The notes under the pieces: generated by a model
The model's database searches: none
Told to the model about the DNA's origin: nothing
Seen by the model: only the letters and a program-made list of their open reading frames with translations
Part shown: positions 16,689 to 25,075 of the stretch, in pieces
How the letters are laid out: every line of letters begins with the position of its first letter
How positions within the stretch are numbered: position 1 is the first letter of the stretch
Translations under genes and position numbers: made by a program
Assembly: GCA_903918045.1 (NCBI GenBank)
Contig: CAIXCY010000141.1
Location: 1 to 35,421 of the forward strand
Source: an uncultured Bacteroidia bacterium
GTDB lineage: Bacteria > Bacteroidota > Bacteroidia > Bacteroidales > Prolixibacteraceae
Length of the DNA stretch: 35,421 nucleotides
Direction of reading: 5' to 3'

Positions 16689-17474
16689 ATGGAATTTGCA
16701 CGGGATCCTCGACTGGCAGTATTATTTGATGCTGATAATGTCCCTTATTCAAATGTGAGAGGGATGCTTGCTGAAATTGCTAAATATGGGACTCCAACCT
16801 TTAAACGGATTTATGGGGATTGGACAAAGCCAACTGTTGCAGGTTGGAAAACGGTTCTTCTTGAAAACGGTATCACCCCAATTCAGCAATACAGTTATAC
16901 AACCGGAAAAAATGCCACCGATTCGGCTATGATTATCGATGCGATGGATATTCTCTATACTGGCCGCGTGGACGGGTTTTGCATCGTTTCGAGTGACAGC
17001 GACTTTACCAGGCTTGCAACCCGATTACGTGAAGCAGGAATGAAGGTTTATGGGATTGGGGAGAAGAAGACACCAATACCATTTATCGCCGCCTGTGATA
17101 AATTTATTTATCTTGAAATTCTTAAACCTGTTGAGCCCGTAATTAAGCAGATTGTGACCACAAAGGTCAAATCTAAAACCCGGGCTAAGACTAAGGAGAC
17201 CTTACCGGTACCTGTCATAAATCCGATTGAGATTGCCAATAAAGGGCTCGCTAAAGTTATTTCGGATAGTATTAATGACCTTGCAGATGAAAATGGATGG
17301 GCATTTCTGGGTGATCTGGGGAATCTTATTCTGAAGAAACAACCCGATTTTGATCCACGCAATTTTGGCTTTAAAAAACTCGTTCCTTTGATAAAAAACT
17401 TCGATCAGTTTGAAATTGATGAACGGGAAACCGGTAAAAAGAATACCACGTTGGTTTTTGTCAGAACAAAATAA
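16689..17474 (+). CDS. NYN-domain nuclease with C-terminal LOTUS/OST-HTH domain
   Basis: A 261-residue protein. The N-terminal NYN (PIN-like, LabA/DUF88) domain spans about 1-145. It carries its acidic active-site residues: Asp14/Asp16 in VLFDADNVPY, Asp78 in NATDSAM, and Asp103/Asp105 in IVSSDSDFTRLATRLRE, ending IPFIAACDKFIYLE. A basic linker (KVKSKTRAKTK) leads to a LOTUS/OST-HTH domain (about 185-258), recognised from LAKVISDSINDLADENGWAF, LGNLILKKQPDFDPRNFGF and KKLVPLI. NYN domains are predicted metal-dependent RNases and LOTUS domains bind RNA, so a structured-RNA nuclease is likely. A longer form from TTG 16626 is rejected because it overlaps the promoter. It stands alone upstream of the nuclease-thyA pair. 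Confidence 0.88.
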   Translation: MEFARDPRLAVLFDADNVPYSNVRGMLAEIAKYGTPTFKRIYGDWTKPTVAGWKTVLLENGITPIQQYSYTTGKNATDSAMIIDAMDILYTGRVDGFCIVSSDSDFTRLATRLREAGMKVYGIGEKKTPIPFIAACDKFIYLEILKPVEPVIKQIVTTKVKSKTRAKTKETLPVPVINPIEIANKGLAKVISDSINDLADENGWAFLGDLGNLILKKQPDFDPRNFGFKKLVPLIKNFDQFEIDERETGKKNTTLVFVRTK

Positions 17475-17494
17475 AATTCAAGAAAAACTATTTT

Positions 17495-17502
17495 TATATT
17501 TG
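17495..17502 (+). promoter_or_regulatory. Bacteroidota-type -7 element for the bifunctional nuclease gene
   Basis: TATATTTG matches TAnnTTTG exactly, 29 bases before ATG 17532. A second near-match, CATCTTTG (17509-17516), lies closer to the start. A start at TTG 17514 would leave almost no leader, supporting ATG 17532. Confidence 0.5.
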
Positions 17503-17531
17503 TTGGCTCATCTTTGCACCTCATTTTCATA

Positions 17532-18131
17532 ATGAAAAAAGTAAAATTAAACATTCTTGGCTTGTCATACAGCCAGACACAAACAGGGGCTTATGCCCTG
17601 GTCCTGTCAGAGGCTGATGGCAACAGAAGAATTCCAATAATCATTGGGGCTGTTGAAGCACAGGCAATTGCAATTCAGCTTGAAGGTTTAAAGCCTCCCC
17701 GACCACTTACCCATGACCTGTTTCTAAATGTTGCTTTGGCTTTTGATATTGAGATCGCGGAGGTTTTTATTCACAAACTTGAGGAGGGTATATTTTATGC
17801 TGAGATTGTTTGTGTTCAGAATACAAACCGGATCAGAGTCGATTCCCGCACTTCTGATGCAATAGCTTTGGCCCTCCGTTTTGAATGTCCGATTTTTACA
17901 ACTGAGGAGATCATTGAAAAGGCAGGGATTATTATGGAGTTTGATGAAAATGGAGAAGTTAATGACGAGAACGACGACTCCGGGCTGATCAAAAAAACAT
18001 CTTCCAGCACGATCGACTACTCTGAATGTTCGGCAGATGAACTCAATGAATTGCTCGATTCTGCAATAACCGACGAAGATTATGAAAAAGCTTCTGAAAT
18101 CAGGGACGAGATTAACAAACGAAAGTCCTGA
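17532..18131 (+). CDS. bifunctional nuclease-domain (BFN/DUF151) protein with UVR motif
   Basis: A 199-residue protein. The BFN/DUF151 domain (about 1-140) is shown by [39 protein letters not shown] and [20 protein letters not shown] with IFTTEEI following. The archetype is described as a bifunctional DNase/RNase linked to wound-response genes in plants. An acidic linker leads to a C-terminal UVR (UvrB/UvrC) motif: [20 protein letters not shown] and EIRDEINKR (about 168-197), an interaction hairpin also found in ClpC and McsA. Start chosen at ATG 17532 because the peptide then begins [20 protein letters not shown], usual for the family. thyA begins two bases after its TGA, so translation is probably coupled. 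Confidence 0.88.
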   Translation: MKKVKLNILGLSYSQTQTGAYALVLSEADGNRRIPIIIGAVEAQAIAIQLEGLKPPRPLTHDLFLNVALAFDIEIAEVFIHKLEEGIFYAEIVCVQNTNRIRVDSRTSDAIALALRFECPIFTTEEIIEKAGIIMEFDENGEVNDENDDSGLIKKTSSSTIDYSECSADELNELLDSAITDEDYEKASEIRDEINKRKS

Positions 18132-18132
18132 A

Positions 18133-18927
18133 ATGAAGCAATACCGCGATCTTTTAAATCATGTCCTCAATCAGGGCAGACCCCGGGAGGACAGAACCGG
18201 TACGGGAACTAAAAGCGTTTTTGGCTACCAGATGCGGTTTAACCTGGAGGAAGGTTTCCCCTTAATAACCACAAAAAAACTGCATCTCAAATCGATCATT
18301 CATGAACTACTCTGGTTTCTGGCCGGAGATACCAATGTGAAATATCTCCAGGATAACGGGGTGCGGATCTGGAATGAATGGGCGGACGAAAACGGAGATC
18401 TGGGCCATATCTACGGCTATCAGTGGAGGTCATGGCCTACACCCGAAGGGAAGGGTGTCGATCAGATTTCGAAATTAATCAATGACATTAAAAACGACCC
18501 CCTCTCCCGAAGATTAATCGTGAGCGCCTGGAATGTTGGCGAGCTTGACAAAATGAATCTCCCTCCATGCCACCTGCTTTTTCAGTTTTATGTGAATGAG
18601 GGAAAACTCTCCTGTCAGCTTTATCAGCGTAGCGCCGATATATTTCTGGGTGTTCCGTTCAACATCGCCTCCTATGCCCTGCTCACCATGATGGTGGCAC
18701 AGGTAACCGGTTTAAAACCGGGTGATTTTGTCCATACTTTTGGGGATGCCCATATTTACAACAACCATTTCGACCAGGTTAATCTTCAGCTTTCACGAAC
18801 ACCATTCCCTTTGCCGCAACTTAAAATCAATCCCGACGTTAAATCAATCTTTGATTTTAAATATGATGATTTCGAACTGGTTAATTACCAGTCGCATCCG
18901 CATATCAAGGGGGAGGTATCTGTATAA
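18133..18927 (+). CDS. thyA: thymidylate synthase
   Basis: Makes dTMP from dUMP using methylene-tetrahydrofolate, yielding dihydrofolate. At 264 residues it matches E. coli ThyA in length, with no gap needed. Motifs are [17 protein letters not shown] near the N-terminus, [14 protein letters not shown], catalytic Cys146 in [32 protein letters not shown] for dUMP and folate binding, and HIYNNHFDQ. The start at ATG 18133 is chosen because [12 protein letters not shown] aligns with the E. coli start. An upstream in-frame ATG at 18082 would overlap the nuclease gene by 50 bases. DHFR, which recycles its folate product, is encoded 218 bases downstream. Confidence 0.97.
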   Translation: MKQYRDLLNHVLNQGRPREDRTGTGTKSVFGYQMRFNLEEGFPLITTKKLHLKSIIHELLWFLAGDTNVKYLQDNGVRIWNEWADENGDLGHIYGYQWRSWPTPEGKGVDQISKLINDIKNDPLSRRLIVSAWNVGELDKMNLPPCHLLFQFYVNEGKLSCQLYQRSADIFLGVPFNIASYALLTMMVAQVTGLKPGDFVHTFGDAHIYNNHFDQVNLQLSRTPFPLPQLKINPDVKSIFDFKYDDFELVNYQSHPHIKGEVSV

Positions 18928-18930
18928 TAA

Positions 18931-19112
18931 AGGCTTTTAGGCTTTAGGCTATTAGGTAATTGGACTATAAGGCTATTCGATAATTAGAATTTGGCCTTTC
19001 TGGGTTTTGGAAAATTGTTGCAATTTTTAAGTAAACTTTGAGAATTAAAGGTATTTTATATATCATACCGCCCACAGCCTAACAGCCTACAACCTAACAG
19101 CCTAAAAACCTA
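18931..19112. repeat. paired inverted 7-8 bp repeat arrays between thyA and folA
   Basis: The left array (about 18931-18985) repeats ggcttta-like units: aggcttttaggctttaggct and then attaggtaat, tggactataaggctattc. The right array (about 19072-19112) repeats the complement: cagcctaacagcctacaacc and then taacagcctaaaaacct. The two could pair as a long imperfect stem enclosing about 85 AT-rich bases. It resembles in design the heptad arrays around the HlyD gene. No promoter was recognised in this 218-base gap. Confidence 0.6.
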
Positions 19113-19145
19113 TTTTGTATCATAATTTAATTTTTCAGTCATCCA

Positions 19146-19640
19146 ATGAGTTATCCCAATATCGCCATAATCGTTGCCATAGCACAGAATTTTGCCATTG
19201 GTAAAAATAACGACCTGTTGTTTCACCTTTCCAACGACCTGAAACGGTTTAAGAAAATCACCTCCGGACATGCCGTAATCATGGGAAAGCGAACGCTTTT
19301 CTCACTCCCCAACGGCCCGCTTCCAAACCGTCGGAATATCATCATCACCGATATTCCAGGCGAAACCTTTGCGGGATGCGAAACGGTTTATTCAATTAAT
19401 GAGGCGGTGGAGGCAGTCGCCAATGAGGTGGAAGCCTTTGTAATCGGAGGAGGGATGATCTACCGCCAGTTTTATCCAATCGCAGGTAGGCTTTATCTTA
19501 CCATGGCTCATAAGGATTTTGAGGCCGATACTTTCTTCCCGGAGGTTAATTTCGACGAATGGAATGTGGCTTCACGCGAAGATCTGTTTGACGAAAAAAA
19601 TAATTTCGACTATTCCAATATCGATCTGGTGAGGATTTAA
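19146..19640 (+). CDS. folA: dihydrofolate reductase
   Basis: A 164-residue cytoplasmic enzyme that regenerates tetrahydrofolate with NADPH, partner of ThyA in dTMP synthesis. Motifs are IAIIVAIAQNFAIGKNNDLL, HLSNDLKRFKKITSGHAVIM (proton-donor Asp in the NDLKRFK helix), GKRTLFSLPNGPLPNRRN with IIITD next, AFVIGGGMIYRQFYPIAGRL (NADPH loop) and ADTFFPEV. The usual Trp before the HLs-DL stretch is Phe (LLFHL), a modest variation that could affect antifolate binding. Its TAA shares the TTAA palindrome with the TAA of the convergent MFS gene, leaving no room for a terminator between them. Confidence 0.96.
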   Translation: MSYPNIAIIVAIAQNFAIGKNNDLLFHLSNDLKRFKKITSGHAVIMGKRTLFSLPNGPLPNRRNIIITDIPGETFAGCETVYSINEAVEAVANEVEAFVIGGGMIYRQFYPIAGRLYLTMAHKDFEADTFFPEVNFDEWNVASREDLFDEKNNFDYSNIDLVRI

Positions 19641-20863
19641 AGGATTGCCTTTTTGTGCCGATATCTGAATATAATCGGGAATACGATGCCAAGAAAGAGC
19701 GCATACGCTGCAAACACAAACCAGATATTTTGCCACTGTTTAACTCCCTCATGGGTAAAATAGTCAATAACCCTGCCGCTGGTAACACCTCCTAAAAATG
19801 CGCCCATTCCGTTGGTCATGATCATAAATAACCCTTGTGCACTGGCCCGGATTCCCGGTTCAGTCTCCATCTCAACGAAAAGAGAACCTGAAATTAGGAA
19901 GAAATCAAATGCAATACCATAAATGATCATCGAGAGAATCAACAGAACCAAACCGTCTCCCGGATTTCCAAGTCCAAATAATCCAAAGCGGACTACCCAT
20001 GCAAAAATGCTCATCAACATCACGTTTTTAATCCCAAACCGTTGAAGAAAGTATGGAATCGCAAGGATAAAAAGTACTTCAGAAAATTGGGAGACAGACA
20101 TTAGTAACCCTGGATGGACTACCGCAAACGAATCGGAGTAATCAAGGGTGAAATCGTGCAGGAAAGCCTGTCCAAAGGTATTTGTAATCTGCAAAGCAGC
20201 CCCTAACAGCATTGAAAATACAAAAAATACTGCCATCTTAGTTTTTCGGAAAAGGACAAAGGCATCAAACCCCATTGCCGAAAGCAGTGACCTTTTCTGT
20301 AATGATTTTATGGGTCGGCAAGGTGGCAGTGTAAAGGCATAAATACCCAGAAACAATGCTGATGCTGATCCGATTCTTAATTGTAGCGGACTTAGTCCCC
20401 ATCCGCTGAGGTCGACGACCCACATAGCGCCTATAAACCCGATTGTGCCCCAAACCCGGATAGGGGGAAAATCTTTGACAATATTAAAACCCTGCTCTTC
20501 GAGAATATGATACGAAACGGTGTTGTTCAACGCAATGGTTGGCATATAGGCCATTGCATTGAACAGCATGATCAGGTACATCAGGTTTGAGGTTGTGACT
20601 GTTGAAGCCCAAAATAACAGTACGGCTCCGGATAAATGGCATAAGCCTAGCAATCGTTCTGCATTGACCCACCGGTCCGCCACGATGCCTAATAATCCCG
20701 GCATAAACAGGGAGGCAATCCCCATGGTAGCAAATATACTCCCTATCTGACCCCCTGTGAAATGAAGGGTGTTTCCCATATAACTACCCAGTGAAATTAG
20801 CCATGTTCCCCAAATAAAGTATTGAAGGAAATTCAATAGCGTAAGACGATACCGGATGCCCAT
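19637..20863 (-). CDS. NupG-like nucleoside:H+ symporter (MFS)
   Basis: A 408-residue inner-membrane transporter with about 12 helices. The N-terminal GIRYRLTLLNFLQYFIWGTW with LISLGSYMGNTL, and the motifs IALNNTVSYHILEE and DFPPIRVWGTIGFIGAMWVV, are those of the NHS family (NupG/XapB nucleoside permeases). It probably imports nucleosides, which fits the neighbouring thymidylate and folate genes. It is convergent with folA, with stop codons overlapping, and lies 60 bases downstream of the pyrophosphatase gene on the same strand, so it may be cotranscribed with ppa. Confidence 0.87.
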   Translation of the reverse strand: MGIRYRLTLLNFLQYFIWGTWLISLGSYMGNTLHFTGGQIGSIFATMGIASLFMPGLLGIVADRWVNAERLLGLCHLSGAVLLFWASTVTTSNLMYLIMLFNAMAYMPTIALNNTVSYHILEEQGFNIVKDFPPIRVWGTIGFIGAMWVVDLSGWGLSPLQLRIGSASALFLGIYAFTLPPCRPIKSLQKRSLLSAMGFDAFVLFRKTKMAVFFVFSMLLGAALQITNTFGQAFLHDFTLDYSDSFAVVHPGLLMSVSQFSEVLFILAIPYFLQRFGIKNVMLMSIFAWVVRFGLFGLGNPGDGLVLLILSMIIYGIAFDFFLISGSLFVEMETEPGIRASAQGLFMIMTNGMGAFLGGVTSGRVIDYFTHEGVKQWQNIWFVFAAYALFLGIVFPIIFRYRHKKAIL

Positions 20864-20923
20864 AGAGAATGTTAACCTGTGATAATTAATAAACGCAAAA
20901 CTTTTGAATGATGGATTTAACCA

Positions 20924-21598
20924 TCAATCATCCAGAATCAGCATCTTCCCGAGGTTTTCAAACCGTGCGTGGTAATCATCGATCGAACATTGCATCACCT
21001 CGTAGGCTTCAGCCCGGTCGTAGACATGCGTAATGACCGAATTCTTCTCTTCTCCAGGTAAGTCTTTATAAGTAAGGAAGTAATGACGCAGCCGCGTGAT
21101 AATGGTTTCCGGAACATCTGCCAGATCGGTGAAATGTCCATAAACGAAGTCGTTATTTAAAACCGCAATGATTTTATCATCTGCCTCATTCCCATCGATC
21201 ATCCGAAAACCGCCGATGGGGCGTGCCGTGACAAGGATATCTCCGTGTGCGATATTTTTCTCAGTGAGCACTACGATGTCCAATGGGTCTCCGTCCCCCT
21301 TTACCCCTTTTAATCCCGTTTTGTCCATACAGAATTTCCCAACTTTTTTCCCGCAATAAGTCTGGGGAATAAAGCCGTAGAGGGCAGGAACCACATTTGA
21401 AAATTGCTGCGGCCGGTCAATCTTCAGATACCCCGTGTCCTTATCCACTTCATATTTAACAGTATCTGTAGGGACAACCTCGATGAAGGCTGTAACCTTT
21501 TCGGGAACATGGTCGCCGATGTGAACGCCGTGCCAGGGGTGCGATTTATACCGCAAACCCATTAGCCGACCAATAGGATCTGAAAATTTATCTGCCAT
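20924..21598 (-). CDS. ppa: inorganic pyrophosphatase (family I)
   Basis: A 224-residue cytoplasmic enzyme that hydrolyses pyrophosphate and drives nucleotide polymerisation. The signature DGDPLDIVVL (102-111) carries the three metal-binding Asp residues (102, 104, 107). Other family elements are FIEVVPTDTVKYEVDKDTGY (38-57), VVPALYGFIPQTYCG (69-83) and ADDKIIAVLNND. It is longer than the approximately 175-residue E. coli form because of an N-terminal extension and C-terminal helices common in Bacteroidota homologues. It is likely the first gene of a unit with the nucleoside transporter. Confidence 0.95.
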   Translation of the reverse strand: MADKFSDPIGRLMGLRYKSHPWHGVHIGDHVPEKVTAFIEVVPTDTVKYEVDKDTGYLKIDRPQQFSNVVPALYGFIPQTYCGKKVGKFCMDKTGLKGVKGDGDPLDIVVLTEKNIAHGDILVTARPIGGFRMIDGNEADDKIIAVLNNDFVYGHFTDLADVPETIITRLRHYFLTYKDLPGEEKNSVITHVYDRAEAYEVMQCSIDDYHARFENLGKMLILDD

Positions 21599-21686
21599 AA
21601 CAAATGTTTATTAGATAAACCAAAGTAAGTTAAATTTTTCCTTGATTTCCTAAGGAAATTGAAAATAGTTATCCTCCTTTTTTTGC

Positions 21687-21827
21687 ATGTTTAAACTATT
21701 GCCGAAGGAAACTACAATACGACATTTTACCCTTCTTATTACTTATTTAAAGGAAACTGCGGCAGGTGTTACAAAGGAATACACCTATCTCGGTGGTGAT
21801 GCGTTTTCAACGAAACAAAAAGCTTAG
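21687..21827 (+). pseudogene. RHS-repeat protein fragment
   Basis: A 46-codon open frame from ATG 21687 to TAG 21827. Its second half reads ETAAGVTKEYTYLGGDAFST; 'kEYtYlGGDAys' is the segment preceding the core domain in Bacteroidota RHS/YD-repeat polymorphic toxins. The match then breaks off at KQKA-stop, where an RHS protein would continue for more than 100 residues. I read it as a relic of an RHS element. The first half (MFKLLPKETTIRHFTLLITY) is not recognisable, and the short match could be chance. Confidence 0.4.
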
Positions 21828-22076
21828 TTGAACGAATCCCGAAAAGCGAAGCGGGTGAGAAGGGCTGATGCCTTAACCTGCTGACCAAAGTCAATAAGAA
21901 AATAAAATTAACTTTTTCTGATTATTCTAACTGCATCGGAGTTCCCTGTAATTAACACCCAGTAAAATTGGGTGGAACAGAGCAATAACGTGAAGAAAAA
22001 ACCTGTCGGGGTTTCCCAGAATGAATTGCAAACCATCAGCAATACCGTAAGTTATATTTTATTTCCCTTTAAGTAG

Positions 22077-22167
22077 AACTCCTACAGAGTGCCGTTTTGT
22101 TTGCCTCTTCTTCGCCTCTCCTTCGGTTAAAACCGGAGGTTATTTACAGGAAACTCTTACTGAGTTT
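22077..22167. repeat. two related small palindromes
   Basis: aactcctacagagt (22077-22090) has ACTC/GAGT arms. aaactcttactgagttt (22151-22167) has perfect AAACTC/GAGTTT arms around TTACT. Each is followed closely by a gcc/ttttg string. They may be copies of one palindromic intergenic repeat. Confidence 0.4.
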
Positions 22168-22350
22168 TGCCTTAATTTACCAATATTCCCTAAAGGATTG
22201 GAGCTATGTCCTGACAAGTCAACCTGAGCTGTTTGCAGGAAGGAGTTTTACGAGTCAAATACATCTTTCCTGGTAAAACATCTTTATATTGAATGAGTAG
22301 TTGAATGGTCCCGCATTGGTAGACTTAATTTATTTTACCCCCCCATACTT

Positions 22351-22908
22351 TTATTTACCAGCGTCTCCCTTCTCGTATCCTTCATAATAATAGGATTGCT
22401 CTATGCCTTTAAAAATAATTTCCCGGTTGTTGATTTCATCAGTTAAATTGGCTGAAAGCAATGTTCTTAATTCCAAATCGTTAACAGGACTCCTTTCCAT
22501 TGCCTGCAAGTGGAGCGCTTTATCGACAAACTGCCAGTTTATCAGTTTTTTCAGCTTCGTTTTCAGGAGCATATCCAGCCATATACGCATTGTTCTGCCG
22601 TTACCTTCCAGAAAAGGGTGGGCTATATTTATCTCTACATATTTAGCAATGATTTCTTCAAAGGTATTTTCGGGCATTTGTTCAATCTTTATCAAAATTT
22701 CGTTCAGATATAATGCATTAGCAAATCTGAATCCTCCTTTTGATATGTTTTTTATACGGATTTGACCTGCAAAATCATACAATTGATTAAACAGGTAGCC
22801 GTGTATTTGTTGTAATCCTTTCGTTGTCCCTATTTCAATTTTGTCAAGATCGCCTGAATCAAATAAACGATAAGCATTTTCCAAACTTTTTTTATCAATG
22901 TTTTTCAT
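22351..22908 (-). CDS. Fic-domain AMPylase/phosphocholine-type transferase, self-inhibited (class III-like)
   Basis: A 185-residue Fic protein. The active-site loop HPFLEGNGR (97-105) keeps the catalytic His97, phosphate-anchoring GNG and Arg105, so it should transfer a nucleotide moiety, usually AMP, to a target hydroxyl. The N-terminal [20 protein letters not shown] and [17 protein letters not shown] are typical of stand-alone Fic proteins. Near the C-terminus, SYYYEG (Ser172, Glu176, Gly177) fits the (S/T)xxxE(G/N) inhibitory motif that blocks ATP binding in class III Fic proteins, so no separate antitoxin is required. It overlaps a 19-codon open frame upstream by 4 bases and neighbours decayed sequence, consistent with an accessory gene. 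Confidence 0.9.
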   Translation of the reverse strand: MKNIDKKSLENAYRLFDSGDLDKIEIGTTKGLQQIHGYLFNQLYDFAGQIRIKNISKGGFRFANALYLNEILIKIEQMPENTFEEIIAKYVEINIAHPFLEGNGRTMRIWLDMLLKTKLKKLINWQFVDKALHLQAMERSPVNDLELRTLLSANLTDEINNREIIFKGIEQSYYYEGYEKGDAGK

Positions 22909-22964
22909 GTTAATTCAAAAATTGAGTTTAAAATTTCTGCACCTGCATTGTCTAATTCCTTCAT
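22905..22964 (-). other. 19-codon open frame coupled to the Fic gene
   Basis: ATG at 22964-22962 opens [19 protein letters not shown], and its TGA overlaps the Fic ATG as ATGA. It could be a leader peptide coupling Fic translation, or the tail of a lost upstream gene; an in-frame TGA immediately precedes its ATG. No homologue is recognised. Confidence 0.3.
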
Positions 22965-23093
22965 TCACTCCAAAATGTGCCGGATGTTCAGAATAATGGC
23001 TACCCTTTATTAATTTTAAGCAAAAATAGTTTTATTGATTTGACAATGCCCTTACCCTTACACTATCTATTGCTTATTCTTTAAATTTGATTT

Positions 23094-24629
23094 TTAGGCT
23101 CCCCATCCCTCCCGGTCGAGACTCCGGTATTGGATCGCCTCACCAAGATGGTCAGCCTGAATCGAAGGTGACCCTTCGAGATCGGCGATGGTCCTCGAGA
23201 CCTTGAGAATGCGGTCGTAAGCCCTCGCGGAGAGCCCCAGTTTTTCCATCGCATTTTTCAAAAGCTGATGTCCTGCCTGATCGGGCACACAATATTGATG
23301 AAGCAACTTGGTATTCATCTGGGCATTGCAGTAGATTGGCGTTTCCTGAAACCTTTCACGCTGAATCTCGCGAGCAGCGATCACCCGCTGACGCACGATC
23401 TGACTCTTCTCCCCGGGCTGCATCTCTGTTAACTCATTAAACGGCACAGGGACCACTTCGAGATGGATATCGATGCGGTCGAGCAGCGGTCCCGAGATGC
23501 GGCTAAGGTATTTCTGCACGATACCTGGTCCGCAGACACATTGCTTAGTGGGGTGGTTGTAGAACCCGCAAGGACAGGGGTTCATCGAGGCAACAAGCAT
23601 AAAACTGGCGGGGTATTCCACAGAGAACTTTGCCCGGGATATTGTAATCATCCGGTCTTCAAGCGGTTGACGCAACACCTCGAGCACTGTCCTTTTAAAT
23701 TCTGGTAGTTCGTCGAGAAACAATACCCCGTTATGAGCAAGCGAGATCTCCCCGGGCTGAGGGAAGGTACCACCGCCTACAAGCGCGACGTCCGAAATCG
23801 TATGGTGCGGGCTTCGGAAAGGACGCAGGGTCATCAGTGAAGTGTGCTGCTCGATTTTTCCCGCTACCGAATGGATCTTCGTTGTTTCAAGCGCTTCTTT
23901 AAGTGTGAAGGGTGGCAGAATGGTGGGTATCCGCTTGGCGAGCATTGTTTTCCCGGCACCCGGCGGGCCGATTAAAATAATATTATGACCTCCGGCCGCC
24001 GCAATTTCGAGGGCCCGCTTAACATTTTCCTGCCCCTTGACGTCGCTGAAGTCCACATCATAATTACAGATTTTGGCTTTAAACTCTTCGCGTGTATCGA
24101 TGATTGTCTGGACAAGCCCAATGTGTCCTCCGAGAAAATCAATCACCTCTTTGATATTTTCGACCCCAAAAATCTTAAGCTTATCGACAACCGCTGCCTC
24201 GCGGGCGTTCTGAAGCGGAACGATAAACCCTTCGAAACCCTCCTCACGGGCACGTATTGCAATTGGAAGAATCCCTTTGACCGTTTGCAATCCGCCATCG
24301 AGCGAGAGTTCACCCATCATCATATATTTATGCAGTTCGGGTGCCCTGATTTGCTCCGAAGCTGCCAGTATGCCGATCGCAATAGGCAGGTCATACGCTG
24401 AACCCTCCTTGCGGATATCGGCAGGCGCCATGTTGATCACCACCTTTTTGCCGGGCAGTTTGTAGCCATTGAAACGCAATGCAGAGTCGATCCGTTGTTG
24501 ACTCTCCTTCACCGCATTATCAGGCAATCCTACGAGATTAAATTTGATTCCACGTGAGACGTCGGTCTCTACGGTCACGGTGGTAGCATCGATACCGTGA
24601 ACTGCACTGCCATAGGTTTTAACAAGCAT
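23094..24629 (-). CDS. comM: YifB/ComM-family AAA+ Mg-chelatase-like ATPase
   Basis: A 511-residue protein, the usual family length, from ATG 24629; a longer reading from 24689 adds an unconserved 20-residue tail. The N-terminal ChlI/Lon-S5-fold domain (about 1-165) includes VEVD-like ETDVSRGIKFNLVGLPDNAV and MAPADIRKEGSAYDLPIAIG. The AAA+ domain has Walker A GPPGAGKT (221-228) and Walker B GVLFLDELPEF. The Cys-rich insert MNPCPCGFYNHPTKQCVCGP and arginine-finger region ISGPLLDRIDIHLEV follow, then the C-terminal Mg_chelatase helices (RAYDRILKVSRTIADLEGS). ComM is a branch-migration helicase that helps integrate DNA during natural transformation. It is flanked by gene-poor DNA on both sides. 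Confidence 0.94.
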   Translation of the reverse strand: MLVKTYGSAVHGIDATTVTVETDVSRGIKFNLVGLPDNAVKESQQRIDSALRFNGYKLPGKKVVINMAPADIRKEGSAYDLPIAIGILAASEQIRAPELHKYMMMGELSLDGGLQTVKGILPIAIRAREEGFEGFIVPLQNAREAAVVDKLKIFGVENIKEVIDFLGGHIGLVQTIIDTREEFKAKICNYDVDFSDVKGQENVKRALEIAAAGGHNIILIGPPGAGKTMLAKRIPTILPPFTLKEALETTKIHSVAGKIEQHTSLMTLRPFRSPHHTISDVALVGGGTFPQPGEISLAHNGVLFLDELPEFKRTVLEVLRQPLEDRMITISRAKFSVEYPASFMLVASMNPCPCGFYNHPTKQCVCGPGIVQKYLSRISGPLLDRIDIHLEVVPVPFNELTEMQPGEKSQIVRQRVIAAREIQRERFQETPIYCNAQMNTKLLHQYCVPDQAGHQLLKNAMEKLGLSARAYDRILKVSRTIADLEGSPSIQADHLGEAIQYRSLDREGWGA

Positions 24630-25075
24630 AACAGAGGTGAATAACAATCGTTTTCTAAATTTACAATAAATAAATGAATAATATATCAATCTTATGCCCT
24701 CTTTGTGCTATTGCATCTCCCGGTTCAAAGATCCGATCAATACAATGCAAACGCTTAGATTTGAGTTCAAAAATCCCACCTCTGTGGTGGATAAGCAAAT
24801 GTCTGAGTTGACTGCCCGCTTACCAGCGTTGCGATATCGCATAAAAAAGGTGCAATCATTGACCAAAATGGTGCAGTAACGCATCTCAGTCGTGGTTGCA
24901 GGCAACTCAAAGTTCTGTTACCCCATATTCAAGGTTCGTCTCTGTCGTTTTAGCTTGTGGTGGCTTTATATATATTCTTTCCAGGTTTACCTGCACCTTC
25001 GGATCTCTAAGATTGGGGTTATAGCTGAAAATCTGACCTGTTTATTTAGTATCCTTATTCTATAGCTATCTGGCA
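24630..25075. other. gene-poor stretch upstream of the toxin remnant
   Basis: About 450 bases with no recognisable gene. A frame on the plus strand (24743-24877, MQTLRFEFKNPTSVVDKQMS onward, 44 residues) ends basic (RYRIKKVQSLTKMVQ), but has no family resemblance or promoter. A small GTTGC-AG-GCAAC hairpin lies at about 24895-24906. The bases just before 24629 must hold the comM promoter, but no exact TAnnTTTG was identified. Confidence 0.5.

Larger units (their letters stand above)
21599..22350. other. 752-base gene-poor stretch with decayed sequence
   Basis: No intact gene longer than about 50 codons was found on either strand. The stretch contains a short RHS-like fragment (21687-21827) and two related small palindromes (22077-22167). 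The remainder, including a C-tract at 22338-22344, shows no promoter match, tRNA fold or coding signal that I can support. It looks like remains of an accessory insertion between ppa and the Fic gene. Confidence 0.6.

Noticed and set aside
18082-18132. A longer thymidylate synthase start at ATG 18082.
   Set aside because: It would overlap the nuclease gene by 50 bases and add 17 residues absent from the family, while ATG 18133 matches the E. coli length and start exactly.
23463-24401. Plus-strand open frames of 81 and 138 residues opposite comM.
   Set aside because: They are antisense to the AAA+ core, whose protein motifs are complete, and show no family resemblance.
24743-24877. A 44-residue basic open frame upstream of the PIN remnant as a real small gene.
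   Set aside because: No promoter, conserved motif or partner gene was seen; an overlapping antisense frame of similar size exists, so neither is convincing.
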